Of a stretch of 64,000 bases of DNA, positions 24,175 to 35,999 are shown piece after piece (the stretch's first letter is position 1; each line of letters starts with the position of its first letter). Source of the stretch: Galaxea fascicularis. Taxonomy: Eukaryota > Cnidaria > Anthozoa > Scleractinia > Euphylliidae. The notes beneath the pieces are model-generated. The model was not told the DNA's origin. It ran no database searches and was given only the letters and a program-made list of their open reading frames with translations. A program made the translations under genes and the position numbers. The DNA is taken from positions 39,920,755-39,984,754 of the forward strand of contig OX419337.1 in assembly GCA_948470475.1 (NCBI GenBank), in the 5' to 3' direction.

Positions 24175-25346
24175 GGCGCAGGAATTTTGAAACTCAAACA
24201 AAAGGAACGTTATCACCGAAAATGTAAACTTTTTTACCGAAAGAACATTTACCAGTAACGCAGCTAGAGTCGTTTACAGTTAGTACTTCAAACGCAGTAT
24301 GTTGGTTGTACCCCCGCGGTAGTAATATTTGTCTATTCATGAAACTCCTCGCTACACTTGCCGGCGCGCTCCTTTACCCCTTTGCCTTCCCCTTTTTAGT
24401 GGCTGCCGCACTACGCAGGCTACCGAATCAAGGTTTATATATGGCAAACACTGTAATTACATGCACAACACGACGAAACTAAAATAAAGGTGTAAATTGC
24501 GATGAACTGCAAAAACAACTCGGAACGAAGGTGTGACACACAAACAATAAAACACTAACGAGCAGGCTACAAAAAATAAAAATAACAAACTAGCGCCCAG
24601 GGATCTTACAGTAGTGACTGGGGATGAGTCTTAAATTTATTAATTGTCTTCATTAAGTTGACACTAATTCGACCAAAGGCTTAGCAAAGCAGTGGATAAA
24701 TGCGGACAAAAAATTTAAGGTTGTGTGTATCCGAAAGCCCTTTGGACGACGGGTTTGGACATGAAAGGGGTCCTGGGGATGAGAATGGGTTTTCAGTGCG
24801 ACCGGAGGAGAGAAGTTTGGACCCGATGCCCAAAAGCCAATAAAAGCATATTACGTCAGTCAGTAATGCAACATTAGGTCTAATAAAAAGTGGATAAACA
24901 TAATAAACCAATGGCTGGCCATAAAAATAAAATATCCACGAAAAAAACACCAGGAACACAAAATTGACAAGTCGAATTAGAGTCGGTGCTTTTCACAATA
25001 GTTCATGCAGTACATTAGTAGCTGATTGGGTTTTTGTAGTCAAGAAGTTAACAGCTTTCCGCGTTTTTTGTAAGGAGGTACCATTAAAGTTTTTTTTACC
25101 ACTCATATTGTCCGTACGTTAGTTTTTCGCCTTTCGAGACAAAGCGAAAACCAAGTGAACTGAAGTAATGCAATGGGAAAGAAAGAAAACAAGAAAGAAA
25201 TAACGGGATACTCGGTCAGAGACTCAGGGCATCATGGGTGGGAATTTTTGGTCACGTGAAGTTGTCAGATTTCAAGGTTTGGAGGTGAATGAAACTCTTT
25301 CTCAGGTAATTTCTGTCGTTCTTTCTCGGGCTCTTTCTCGACGAAT
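24175..25346. other. Intergenic region upstream of HSC70
   Basis: Holds the SH3-gene 3' UTR and the HSC70 promoter. No perfect three-unit heat-shock element array was found next to the HSC70 start, in keeping with a constitutive cognate gene. Otherwise nothing recognised. Confidence 0.5.
25253..25258. promoter_or_regulatory. E-box CACGTG upstream of HSC70
   Basis: A perfect palindromic CACGTG lies about 90 bases before the HSC70 ATG. Such sites bind bHLH-ZIP factors; use here is inference from position. Confidence 0.35.
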
Positions 25347-28300
25347 ATGTCAAAGGGACCAGCGATTGGAATCGATCTCGGTACAACATACTCTTGTGTT
25401 GGAGTCTTCCAGCATGGAAAGGTGGAAATCATCGCGAACGACCAAGGAAACCGTACTACTCCCAGCTATGTTGCCTTCACGGAAAACGAAAGATTGATTG
25501 GCGATGCAGCGAAAAACCAAGTGGCTATGAACCCGAGTAACACGATTTTTGGTGAGTTGTATTCTGGCGGATGAACATTCCAAAAATGCGACTGATCTTT
25601 CGACTAAGCTTCTTTCGATTAAGGTTGCTTTTTGTCTTTGCAGACGCGAAGCGTCTCATCGGTCGAAGATTTGACGATGCAGCAGTTCAAAGCGATAAGA
25701 AACACTGGCCTTTCGACGTAAGTTTACATTTAAGCTGGATTAAAATCTTGGAAAATAGATTGTTGAGGTTGATACAACAGAAAATGTTCAATTTGTAATG
25801 AAGAAACTACTCAAGTGTAATTGGTACAGTACAATCGGAGAACTTCTGCGGTTCTCATTTCCTTGATCTAGATTATTCCCATGTTTTTTGAAAACTTTGC
25901 AGGTTTTTCAGTATCCTGGCGTGCGCTAAGACAGCTTAATATTTTTTGAACAGGTTATCAGCGACTCTGGGAGACCAAAGATACGTGTGGAATATAAGGG
26001 AGAAACAAAAACATTTTATGCGGAAGAGGTGGGCACTTAAATTATTAACAGATAAACCGATGATCTCATATTGCTTTTCGTTTCGCAGGTACTGGCTTAT
26101 TCAGCGAATTTTCTCGAATGTTTGTATGAAAAACATCATCTTCTGTGAACGGAGATGCTTTAAGTGTAAAATGACCAGAGATCCGCTGCACACTGTAAAG
26201 TAAACACACAGATGGCTGACTCCTTGCAAAGACCTTTATTGCTCGTCACGTGATACGCCAATAATGACGCGCTTGGGTGGTCTAAGTATTTGTCACACAC
26301 ACTATCATAAGATGGCTCAGACTGGTATGCCATGCACGATAGCCACTTTGGTGTACCAAAACAGAGGAACGGTGGCCATATTAGTGTACAAGGCTAACCC
26401 TCTGGGGAATTTGAGCTCTGTTTGTATGCAAATACTTTCTTTTGTTTCATTGAACTAGTGTGATGCGAGTGAATTAAAATGCTCTATAATAATCTTTGAT
26501 GGATTGTCACTACCAATCTTAATACATTATTACCTTTACAGTGGTAACAGTAAAGTAGTAACAATTCTTGTCGACAATTATAATTGATCAAAATCATTTT
26601 TACAGATTTCTTCTATGGTGCTAACAAAGATGAAAGAAATAGCTGAGGCATACCTTGGCAAGACAATAACAGATGCTGTTGTTACCGTACCTGCTTATTT
26701 TAATGACTCACAGCGTCAGGCCACCAAAGATGCAGGTAAAGTCACATTCAAAGATGGTTTACTTTACTTTGGTACAACCCAAACTTTGGCTATTTGAAAG
26801 TTAGGTTTTGTAGTTACTTTCTGCAAAACTTGACTGTGTTTACCACAAGTTCTTGGGGAGCAAGATGTCGTGTCATGGTTGTCAGTTTTGTCAGCTACTT
26901 TCATAGTTTTGCCGATTCTCCTGTAGAAAAAGAAAAATGTAGCGGAAAAATGGTGATGTTGCCCCCAGTGCTGTCTATTTTCTTTGATTCTCCTTCAGCT
27001 TAAAACCTTTTTTACAGCCTTGGTGTGTCTTTCAACCTTAGAGTGTATAAGGACATTTTAGTTAACTCTTCTTAAACATACAACACAAGTGAATAGTGCT
27101 TCTCTGGCATTGTGATTGGTTAACTCAGAGATGATTAACAGCAAAGTTCTATTCACCTCCGAGTAGCCAAAGTGAAACAAAATGGCTTCCCAAAATTATT
27201 TCAATAAATGAGGAGGCTGTACCCAAGAACACAGAAATGGTAACAAAGTTTGGTTTAGCAGTATTTAATGGTAAGTAATTTAATCCTTTCTACTTAATAT
27301 CATAAGGCAAAAAATCAAAATACAATGCCTTGTTTACAAAAACTGTCAAGTACTATAATTGTTAATTAAAAGAATTGCTTGTCTCAGCATTCGTTTTATT
27401 TAAGCTTACATGTAGTACTTAGTGGTAATATTTTATCTTCTTTTCAAGGTGTGATTGCTGGCCTTAATGTCCTGCGAATTATCAATGAACCAACTGCCGC
27501 TGCTATTGCATATGGTCTTGACAAGAAGGTTGGTGCTGAGCGAAATGTCCTCATCTTTGACCTTGGAGGTGGGACATTCGACGTCTCAATTCTGAGTATT
27601 GAGGATGGAATCTTTGAGGTCAAGTCAACAGCAGGTGACACACACTTGGGAGGAGAGGACTTTGACAACAATGTTGTTAACCACTTTGTGGAGGATTTCA
27701 AAAGGAAGTACAAAAAAGACCTGTCAACCAACAAACGTTCACTGCGGCGGCTGCGCACAGCTTGTGAACGTGCCAAAAGAACCCTGTCTTCTAGTGCTAG
27801 CAGCAGTATTGAGATAGATTCCCTGTTTGAGGGGATTGACTACTACACCACATTGACCCGTGCCAAATTTGAAGACTTGAATAAAGAGTACTTTGAGGGC
27901 ACCACTAAGCCAGTGGAAAAGGCACTGCGTGATGCTGGTCTTGACAAGTCCCAGATTCATGAGGTGGTCCTGGTGGGTGGTTCAACTCGAATTCCAAAGA
28001 TCCAGGAGCACTTACAAAAGTTTTTTAACCAGAAGGAGCTGAACAAGAGTATTAATCCAGATGAAGCTGTGGCATATGGAGCTGCTGTTCAAGCGGCCAT
28101 TCTTAGTGGTGACAAAAGCAGTGAAGTGCAAGATTTGCTTCTTTTGGATGTGGCGCCATTGTCTCTTGGCATTGAAACTGCTGGAGGTGTCATGACAGTC
28201 CTGATCAAGCGTAATACAACCATACCTACCAAGCAAACTCAGACCTTCACTACCTACTCTGACAACCAGACAAGTGTTCTCATCCAGGTGAAATTAAGTC

Positions 28301-30835
28301 AATGAACTTTGAACTTCAGAGCAGTTTTAATTGAGTGTCATAAAACCAAAGCAAAAGCATTGACTTCAGCAAATTACTACAGACTGAACGGGTTCAATAA
28401 GCTTATCACAATATGAAGTAATTACCTGCAACAGATACAAAGTGCAGGAAAATGTGTACATACAAGTTGCAATTGTTTTTTCTTCTGATTGGGTTAGAAT
28501 GTGGCATGGGTTTTGCAAACCAATCACAGTGTAGCGGCGTCAGCTCCGGTGGCGGAGAGATCCGTGAAACTAGGAAAAACTAACTACTCACAGATTCCAC
28601 AAGGCTGAGATTTATTGTGCCAACTGTTACAGCGACCCTGTTTGGTAGGACGTGTTGGGGCGAACGCTCTAGTAGGTTCTGAGTTAAACAGCAATATTCG
28701 GAGGTTCTGTGATGTAACTGAAAGTTACCCAAACTTGCTCGAAGTTGCCCGTCAAATTTCTGTGAGCCTTATGGAAAGTTTTGCGGTATATAAGGCTAAG
28801 GTCACGTGATAACTAGTGGAGAATATTGTAACGTAAAATGCGGTTAGAGCTAAAAAAAAGGATAAAAAATACTGTGGAAATTAAGGTACACGGGTGCCGT
28901 TACACACAGAGTAAAGTAATGCAAGACCAAGGCAAATGTAATTTACTTTTGATGCTCAATATTGAAAACAGCTCTAATTCTAAGTAACTGTGAATTCCTC
29001 ATCTGCTTTTATTGTGACTTTAATTTGAGATGGTCATTTTATCTACATTAGTAAGGATTGGAAGAAACACAGTTCTTGTGTAAAGTACTGCCCAGTGCCA
29101 CAAAATAGGATTTCATCGACTTACTGTGTTTTACAGTATACACCTAAAAAGCCATGGCAATTGATTTCACAGCAAACTTTGGATAAACAGTCAGACCCCA
29201 AGGTTAAATAATTTTTACAGCGTAATAGGCGTGGCACCTCAGGTACACTTGGTATGGGTAAAGAGTACTGATATGCTAGGAAAGGAGGTATGGTTACCTT
29301 GTAGGTGCACAAAAAGTTGGCAGGGAGAAATTGTAAAACCCTTTGCTAAGCTTTGTTGCTCTGTTATGTTCAGGTGTTTGAAGGAGAAAGAGGTATGACT
29401 TCCGGCAACAATTTACTGGGGAAGTTTGAGTTGTCAGGCATCCCACCAGCTCCACGAGGAGTGCCACAAATCGAAGTCACTTATGACATTGATGCAAATG
29501 GCATCCTTAATGTGTCAGCTGTAGACAAGAGCACAGGACGGGAAAACAAGATCACTATCACTAACGACAAGGGCCGTCTGTCCAAGGATGAGATAGATCG
29601 CATGGTTCGTGAGGCAGAGAGATACAAAGCTGAAGATGATGCTCAGCGTGACAAAATACAGGCCAAGAACTCCCTGGAAAGTTATGCTTACCACATGAAA
29701 AGCACAGTGGAGGATGACAAGGTTTGTTTTGTTAGGGTTGAGACTGCACACTAGGGTTGATTACCAGCCACTGTTTCAGGAATGAGCCTGCTCTCACTTC
29801 TGAAAAGGTGGCTGGACATGTGGACAAGACTGTTGATTTCCACCTATCAGAGGCTTGACTGCCCAAATTGAGCAGGCAGGGTAATTTTTTCCTTATCAAA
29901 TTTCAAAATGGCAGATGTGAAATTTTGTTTGATTTAGCCTGTCATCATGTTCTTATATTTTTAATCTTCTTCGTCATAAATCCTTCTGCCTTGTGGCACT
30001 TACAACCTTGTGAGTGTTTTGAGGTCGAAAACTAAGAGATTCAAAATGGAAAGCATTAGTGAAACTGGTAATTTTGAACTTGGGTTCATAATTCAACCAA
30101 CCAGGTGACCAGGGAAGTCACTTGTTTTCCAGTGTTCAGTGTCCTGATGACATTTCCAGTAAGTTTTGAATTTACATCACAGAAAGGAATGTCCTCTCAT
30201 ATGTCCAGCCGTCTCTTCCTGGGAAGGATATCACAGACCTAAGTGGCCGGCCAAAGTCAAGCCTAATTGCACGCTGTCTTGTAAGAGATGGAAATGGCGC
30301 AGAGATTCCAAAAATGTTTTTCAGTAGAAGTAGGCTTGTTCATATTTAGATATTGAAATCGGGGGTTTCTCAATTTTCTTAATTAACTGCCCAAAAAAAA
30401 AGAAAGAAAGAAAGAAAGAAAGAAAGTAGGCTAGTGGAGTTGGGGTTAACAGTATTCAACAGAATGCCATTTATTTTTTATCTCCATATGTATCCACTGC
30501 AAGCACCCAGTCCTCTCCAATGAATAGCTTCCAGTTTGATCATGTAACAACTTGTTATTTCCTAGGTAAAGGATAAGATCTCAGAGAGTGACAAAAAAAT
30601 GATTGTTGACAAATGCAATGAGGTTGTCAGCTGGCTGGACAGTCAAACTGATGCAAGCAAAGAAGAATACGAGAGACGACAGAAGGAGCTGGAGAGCATC
30701 TGTAACCCAGTCATTACAAAGCTGTATCAGAGTGCTGGCGGTGCCCCTCCACCAGAGGCAGGAGGCTTTTCCCAGGGAGGTGGGGCTCCCTCATCTGAAT
30801 CTTCTGGGGGTCCTACCATTGAAGAAGTTGACTAG
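25347..30835 (+). CDS. HSPA8: Cytosolic heat shock cognate 70 (complete, 7 exons, 646 aa)
   Basis: Exons 25347-25551, 25644-25717, 25954-26028, 26606-26735, 27449-28287, 29374-29721 and 30566-30835 total 1941 nt, 646 aa plus TAG, the same length as human HSPA8. It is an ATP-dependent chaperone binding exposed hydrophobic peptides with J-protein and nucleotide-exchange partners. The three HSP70 signatures are present: IDLGTTYS (residues 9-16), [14 protein letters not shown] (197-210) and [14 protein letters not shown] (about 334). The interdomain region [16 protein letters not shown] and the substrate-binding domain ([20 protein letters not shown]) are intact. The lid ends in a Gly/Pro-rich tail and the cytosolic EEVD that docks TPR cochaperones. 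No signal or organelle peptide. The intron-rich structure points to the constitutive rather than the heat-inducible form. Gene symbol is by class, not proven orthology. Confidence 0.96.
28530..28904. mobile_element. Probable solo LTR in HSC70 intron 5
   Basis: A 375-bp unit beginning TGTAGCGGCG and ending CCGTTACA (TG...CA ends), flanked by CACAG on both sides (28525-28529 and 28905-28909). A TATATAAG box lies at 28787-28794. A 5-bp duplication with TG/CA ends and an internal TATA box fits a Gypsy-type solo LTR. No internal coding region remains. Confidence 0.65.
30393..30428. repeat. A-rich (GAAA)n microsatellite
   Basis: A poly-A run leads into about six GAAA units in HSC70 intron 6. Confidence 0.9.
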
Positions 30836-31030
30836 ATTGTGCTATTTGCATGATTCATGGAATCTTAACATTTTGTGTCGGTGCTAGAGATGTTATCCAT
30901 AGTTGGAAACTAATTCTTAGTTTCCTTCCAGACCATTGTTGGATTTAACAATTTAGAAATGTTAGGTGGACATGTTCTGTGTGAGACCTTTCAGCTGAAG
31001 GAAATCTATTAGTGTGTTTTTTAAATTTAT

Positions 31031-31213
31031 ACAGTGCTTTCAATAGGACCCGGCACCCCCCGGAGCTCCACTGGGTATTCTGTTGAAAGTTAGCAGGTAT
31101 TTTACTGCATTCAATTCGAAAATTCAGTTGAAATTCTCCTGGGCTTCTCATCATACTTCATTGGGTGCTGTTCCAAGGTAGCCACCTACTTCAAATCTTA
31201 TTGAAAGCACTGT
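31031..31213. mobile_element. 183-bp MITE
   Basis: ACAGTGCTTTCAATA at 31031-31045 is exactly inverted at 31199-31213. Non-coding body. Confidence 0.75.
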
Positions 31214-32611
31214 TTATATACGGTTTGCATTACAGTTTTCTCAATTCACTTGTTCAGTTAGAAGTATAAATCTGTTCTTGTTAACTTGACATCAAAGAAC
31301 TTTAATGTAAGAGTAAATAATGAATTCGTATCACAGAGTTTTCAAGAATCAAGGGATATCCTTTTTAAACAGATTATCAAAAAAAACCTATTGTTTTTAA
31401 AAACCTGTAGTTACATGCCCCACTGGGGAGCAATTATGAAACTGTCACTTCCAGCACTGCATTACTCTTGGTTTCCTGGTTGTACTCTGAGCAGGGCAGA
31501 AGAAAAAGGTTAGATTCTGCTCTTTGATTATCAGATTATCAAGTGAACAACACAAACATTATTCTTGAAAAGTACTCACATTTCAATAGTTTTAAAACTG
31601 TGCAAGGATTACTGTAGCAGTGCCATTCGGTATCCATTTGCTGGAAACATTTACAGTGATAATTCATTTTGTAAGCTACATTTGTTGCAGGAAACTTGTA
31701 CTTTGGTATCACTGTTTCAAGGGCCATGTTTTGTCTTTAAAGATAGTCTTAGTGCTTGTGTTTTGCTGATATGTTTTGCCTTAGCCTTGCCTACAATATC
31801 TGCAAAACACAAGAAGGAAGGAACTACACAATAATTATTATTGTGAAGTTCCTTTTGGTAGACACTTCAACTTTGCCCAGCTTAGCAGTATTGTGAGTTA
31901 ACAGTGAATAACACTTGTTGTCCTTGGAGTATGGCTAAACAAGCCTTGATGTACTCATTCCTAATGCTGTTATGCATGGTTGCTTAGCTAAAGAGTTGTG
32001 AAGTCAAACTGCTTTGTAGTGTAATAGCAAGGAAATAAAAATATATATCCAAGTGAGCAAACCACTTCAATGTTTTTCTCTGGTGAATATGGGAATGTAG
32101 GAATGTAGTCAGCAACTCACTGTCCACATGGAAAGAGAAGTCTGTCCATCAACACAGTGTGATAGATTATTTGCTCAGTGGGGTGTGTTAATCTTTGTGT
32201 GAATATCCATTATGATAGTTTCAAGAACATGACATCATTGAATCTTGTGCTTATATAATTATTACGGTTCTTGGCCGGCTTCATTTTCATTGGTCTTCAT
32301 GCACGTAATTGTCATAATTTGTTACTTTGCAAACAAAGAAATACATTTAGTTTTGATCCTCTATGTTATTACTATATAAGCGACTGTCTGGAGATGAGAG
32401 AATTGCATAATGTCACTTGGGGGAGGGAGGGTCGACGTCATTGAAGGACTATTTTTGTGTGTGGGAGGGGCAGTCAATTAGAGTTGAAATTTCCAGAAAA
32501 ATCATGTTGGGGGAGCGGGAGCGAAGCCCTGCCAAATTTGGTCATTCTCGGCATTTTTATCATAACATCTGTGCTCGCCCCAAACCTCCCAGGACGACAA
32601 CTTCTGCTTTC

Positions 32612-32622
32612 AAGATGGCGGC
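32612..32622 (+). promoter_or_regulatory. YY1-type element with overlapping three-codon uORF
   Basis: AAGATGGCGGC is a perfect YY1 consensus, 55 bases before the main ATG. The ATG inside it opens a minimal upstream frame, ATG-GCG-GCG-TAG (32615-32626), out of frame with the main start. Sites of this kind commonly sit at or just downstream of the transcription start in animal genes. Confidence 0.6.
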
Positions 32623-32676
32623 GTAGGAGATGGGTGAGGCTTAGTAACTTTCGATTTGTTTGTTGGGACAGCGTCG

Positions 32677-34384
32677 ATGGCAATTTTACCGGAGAAATAT
32701 GCGTGTCTGTCTATAGGTAAGTATAATTTAAGTATATTTCGGAACTGGCAAACAGCTTGTGTCGCTATTCGGTTGTCAAATAAGTGAAGGACAGCTTCAC
32801 GAACAGATTTCAGTGTGTTAGCATGTTGATCAATAATTGCTACACAAGCTTTCAAGTTTTCGTTCGCTAACTATTCCCCACGCACACAGTGAGTGAATTT
32901 CTATTTACAGCTTGAGCTTCCCGTAATGCTGTTTACTTCATTCCTCTTTAGTTGATGTAGGTAAGGAACTTAAGTAAGTAAGTAAGACTCGGGGAGTAAC
33001 TGCAGATGAGTACCCGGCCACCTCTGGCCGGGTATGCTGCAGTTTAGCAGACTTGATTAAGTAACTTCATTTATCCACATACGAGCGAAGGGTCCTCTAA
33101 GTGATGCAGTTTTCTCGGTCGAAGATACAAGTCGCATTTGTTGGTTATCACGAGATACTGGTGTGGTCTGTCCATGACCATTCCATCCGTTCTCAACTCG
33201 TTGGTTTCTGCTAATCCCGGCCAATTTGTCAATTGTTCTAAGAGGTTCAAATTCAACAGTTTTTTAATACCATTATTTATGTTTTGTTGATATCAGTGCT
33301 TGTATTCTGTGAATTAATATTCTTGTCATACCTGCATTGTGCACTTATCAGATGCCACTTGGAGGGATATTCTCACTGCCTTTAGCTATTCAACTACCAA
33401 CTGTCAAGAAAGAAAGGAACTTCAAAGCAAAGTGGAAAGTTTGTTTGGTGGCTCTGAGCAATGGCTTGCTTGTTTTTCAATTCGAACTGCCTTAGATGCC
33501 TTCCTTGATGTCATGAACTTTCCAGCTGGTTCAGAAATCATTTTTACAGCAATTAATATTCCTGACATGGTGTCTGTTGTTGAACAACGTAAACTTAAGG
33601 TGGTGCCAGTTGATTTGGATCTTGACACTTTGGCTCCAAAGCCAGAACTTGTGGAACTTGCTGTAACAGACAAAACAGTTGCCATTTTAGCAGCACATTT
33701 GTATGGCAAATGGATCAATTTGGACAAAGTTTTCCAAGTTGCTCGTGCACATGGTTTGTACGTTCTGGAAGATTGTGCAGAGTCCTTCCAAGGTCTGAAA
33801 ATTAAAGGTCATGAGCTTTCTGATGTGACCTTTTTTAGTTTTGGATCGATAAAACACTACACATCTTTGGGTGGAGCAGTTGTAGGGGTTAAAAATCCAG
33901 AAATTCTCAAGAAAATGCGAGCCAAGGTGGAAGAGTACCCCATTCAGAGTCAGTGGACATATTTTAAAAAACTTGCAGCCTATTCTGTACTCATGATGGC
34001 AGGATTCAATAACTCTCTTTTTAACTGGCTGCTTGTAAATTCCTTTCATCTTTTGGGCTTCCATTACAAAGAGTATTTTATATCCCTTCTACGTGCTTTT
34101 CCTGGTGGGGTAACCTTAAGTAAGCTCCGCCATCAACCATCTGCCATGCTTTTAAGGTTCATGTTGTACCGCTTGAGGCAAGTGAGTAACAAAGATTTTC
34201 GTAACATCAAGTTGAAAGGAGACTTTGTTAGTGAGAACCTACCAAGCAATGTGTTTGTTCCTGGCAGGAAAGCAGAGATATCAAACTACTGGCTTTTTCC
34301 ACTTGTGGTGGTAAGTATTGTAGAGGATGAATTAAGTATTGTAACGATGTTGTTTCATAAGTATAGGTAATCACATGATTCCGA

Positions 34385-34420
<36 letters not shown>

Positions 34421-35999
34421 TCAAAGACCAACAAAATTGCACGAGCCCGTAGGGCGAGTGCAATTTGTGGTCTTTGAAAAAAATTACGAGTGCTTATTTA
34501 TTCCAAATTGCACAAGAAAAAATAGACTACTTATAAAGCTTCAAGCCCATACATTGACTACTGAGGTACGCAGAAGGCATTGCCCTCGATCTTCTGAAAC
34601 TTGGAGAAGCTTCGAAAATATCCGGAGATCACCGGAAGTGTTCGGTAATCTTTGGAAATCTTCGGACGTGTTTGGGTGATCGTCGGAAATCGTCAGAAGG
34701 ATTCGGGCGATCTTCGGAAGTGTTCAGCGATCTTCGGAAATCTTTGTATGGTCTTCAGAAGGTTTCGCACAATATTCGGCGGTCTTCGAAATACATCGGT
34801 TGGTCTTCGGAAGTCTTTGTTTTAACTTCGGAAATCTTCGTTGTAATTTGCACTCGTGTTACACTTTTGCACTGGTGTTACACTTAAACTGCACTGCTCT
34901 CAGCCAATCACAATCGAGTAATTTTTTCAAGTGTATTATTATAATTGTAAAATAACAAAAACTTCAGGCAAAACATTCAGCAGTTCAAGGTGGTTTTAAA
35001 TCAGAATATTTCATCCGCAGTTGCATGTAAGTTTCCTATACATTAATAATCCTTTTCTGAAATACCCAAGAAAAATAATTGCAAAGAGGTGGCACCATGT
35101 ACATGTATATGCTACACTTTGTTTTAAGGGTTACTGAATTTTCTCTTCTGCAGCTGTAGAATTTATTGTTTGCCCAATGTGGCTAACCATCTTTCAGGGT
35201 AGACTAGCAGTGTTTTATTAGTGAAAATCACAGAGAACCTTGTCATTAGAATCACTCACCTGCCCTTATTCCTGTAAATATCACATAATTTAGTGTGGCT
35301 ACTGTGTACTTACCAGTAACAACAGATTTGAAGTGCACTATTTTTGGCATAGGTATACAGAAGGAAATTATCAAGAATTTGTGTTGTGGATGTTATTCAC
35401 TTGTGAGCCACATGTAGAGCAATATGAAGAATAAATTTGCTTTAAACTACCTGCTGCTCCTCTGTTTTTTGTAGGACAACCCAAGTGAGGTTGTGAAAGC
35501 ACTTGAAAAAGAGGGGGTAGAGGCATACAAAGGGGCAACACAGCTAGCCACAGTTCTCAAGACAAAACAGCCCAGTGAAAAAGCAGATAAGGCCAAAATG
35601 AATCAAGAACACCATCCGAGGCCCGAACATGTTCATTCCACTTTTTTCCATCAAGCAGAAGTTGCAGCAGTTGTAGGCATGCCTTCCCCAACTGGTGATT
35701 CATTTAAAGAGTATGGCAGAGTAAAGTGCTCAAAGGTAACATCAGCAGACTATGTTTGTTCTCCTCCTTCAGCCAGTGCAACCAGTACAAGTCATGCATT
35801 AAGCAAGAAAGAGGATGATATTTTGTTCCCACACAACGCAAAGTACTTGATTGACCATGTGCTGTACCTACCTGTCCATAAGCGAGTTCCATTCTGGTAT
35901 CTTGAACACATCTGCATTGCTGTTGAGAAGGTCATGAAAAATAGGACAGGGGTGAAGATTGATGACACCAGTAATGTGCTGTTTAAATCCAAGCTATAA
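32677..35999 (+). CDS. DegT/DnrJ/EryC1/StrS-type PLP aminotransferase (3 exons, 507 aa)
   Basis: Exons 32677-32716, 33352-34310 and 35475-35999 total 1524 nt ending at TAA. Fold type I aminotransferase landmarks of the sugar-aminotransferase family are visible. RTALDAFL (about 58-65) matches the usual SGTxAL region; VVPVDLDLDTLAPKPELVE and AILAAHLYGKWINLDKV follow. VLEDCAESFQG holds the pyridine-binding Asp (about 154), and FFSFGSIKHYTSLGGAVVG holds the likely Schiff-base Lys (about 181). In bacteria the family aminates keto-sugars in glycan and antibiotic synthesis; substrate here is unknown. Residues about 360-450 form an insertion-like Ser/His/Pro/Glu-rich segment not typical of the family, before the conserved end LYLPVHKRVPFWYLEHICIA. 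A hydrophobic stretch (AAYSVLMMAGFNNSLFNWLL) lies around 226-245. Confidence 0.82.
32999..33043. repeat. GC-rich hairpin in aminotransferase intron 1
   Basis: ACTGCAG...TACCCGGCC / GGCCGGGTA...CTGCAGT, a two-tier palindrome with a six-base loop, in otherwise AT-rich intron sequence. Confidence 0.8.
34383..34945. repeat. Composite repeat: palindrome plus degenerate CTTCGGA array
   Basis: 34383-34440 and 34456-34514 are inverted copies of GAGTGCAATTTGGAATAAAT...CAAAGACCA around a short GC core. From 34560 to about 34850 follow many degenerate copies of ATCTTCGGAAGTGTTCGG-like units, then more GTGCAATT/GTGTTACACTT sequence and AATCGAGTAATTTTTTCAAG. It lies in intron 2 of the aminotransferase; an open frame at 34437-34887 is an artefact of the array. 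Confidence 0.7.

Larger units (their letters stand above)
30836..32676. other. Intergenic: HSC70 3' region and aminotransferase 5' region
   Basis: Contains a MITE (31031-31213), a GAAGGAACT.../AGTTCCTTTTGG inverted pair near 31815-31857 and the promoter and 5' UTR of the downstream gene, with TATATAAG at about 32372. No coding exon recognised. Confidence 0.5.

Noticed and set aside
25080..25346. Heat-shock element array before HSC70
   Set aside because: Isolated GAA and TTC motifs occur, but not in the alternating 5-bp spacing of a functional element.
26194..26540. Possible second LTR in HSC70 intron 3 (TGTAAAG...CTTTACA)
   Set aside because: The ends are weakly inverted, but the flanking five bases do not match and no TATA or internal support was seen.
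25552..30565. U14-type box C/D snoRNA in HSC70 introns, as in vertebrates
   Set aside because: No U14 core complementary to 18S rRNA and no convincing C/D box pair was found in any of the six introns.
34437..34887. Two Ser/Arg/Glu-rich open frames
   Set aside because: They read straight through the degenerate CTTCGGA array; the periodic sequence explains the open frame.
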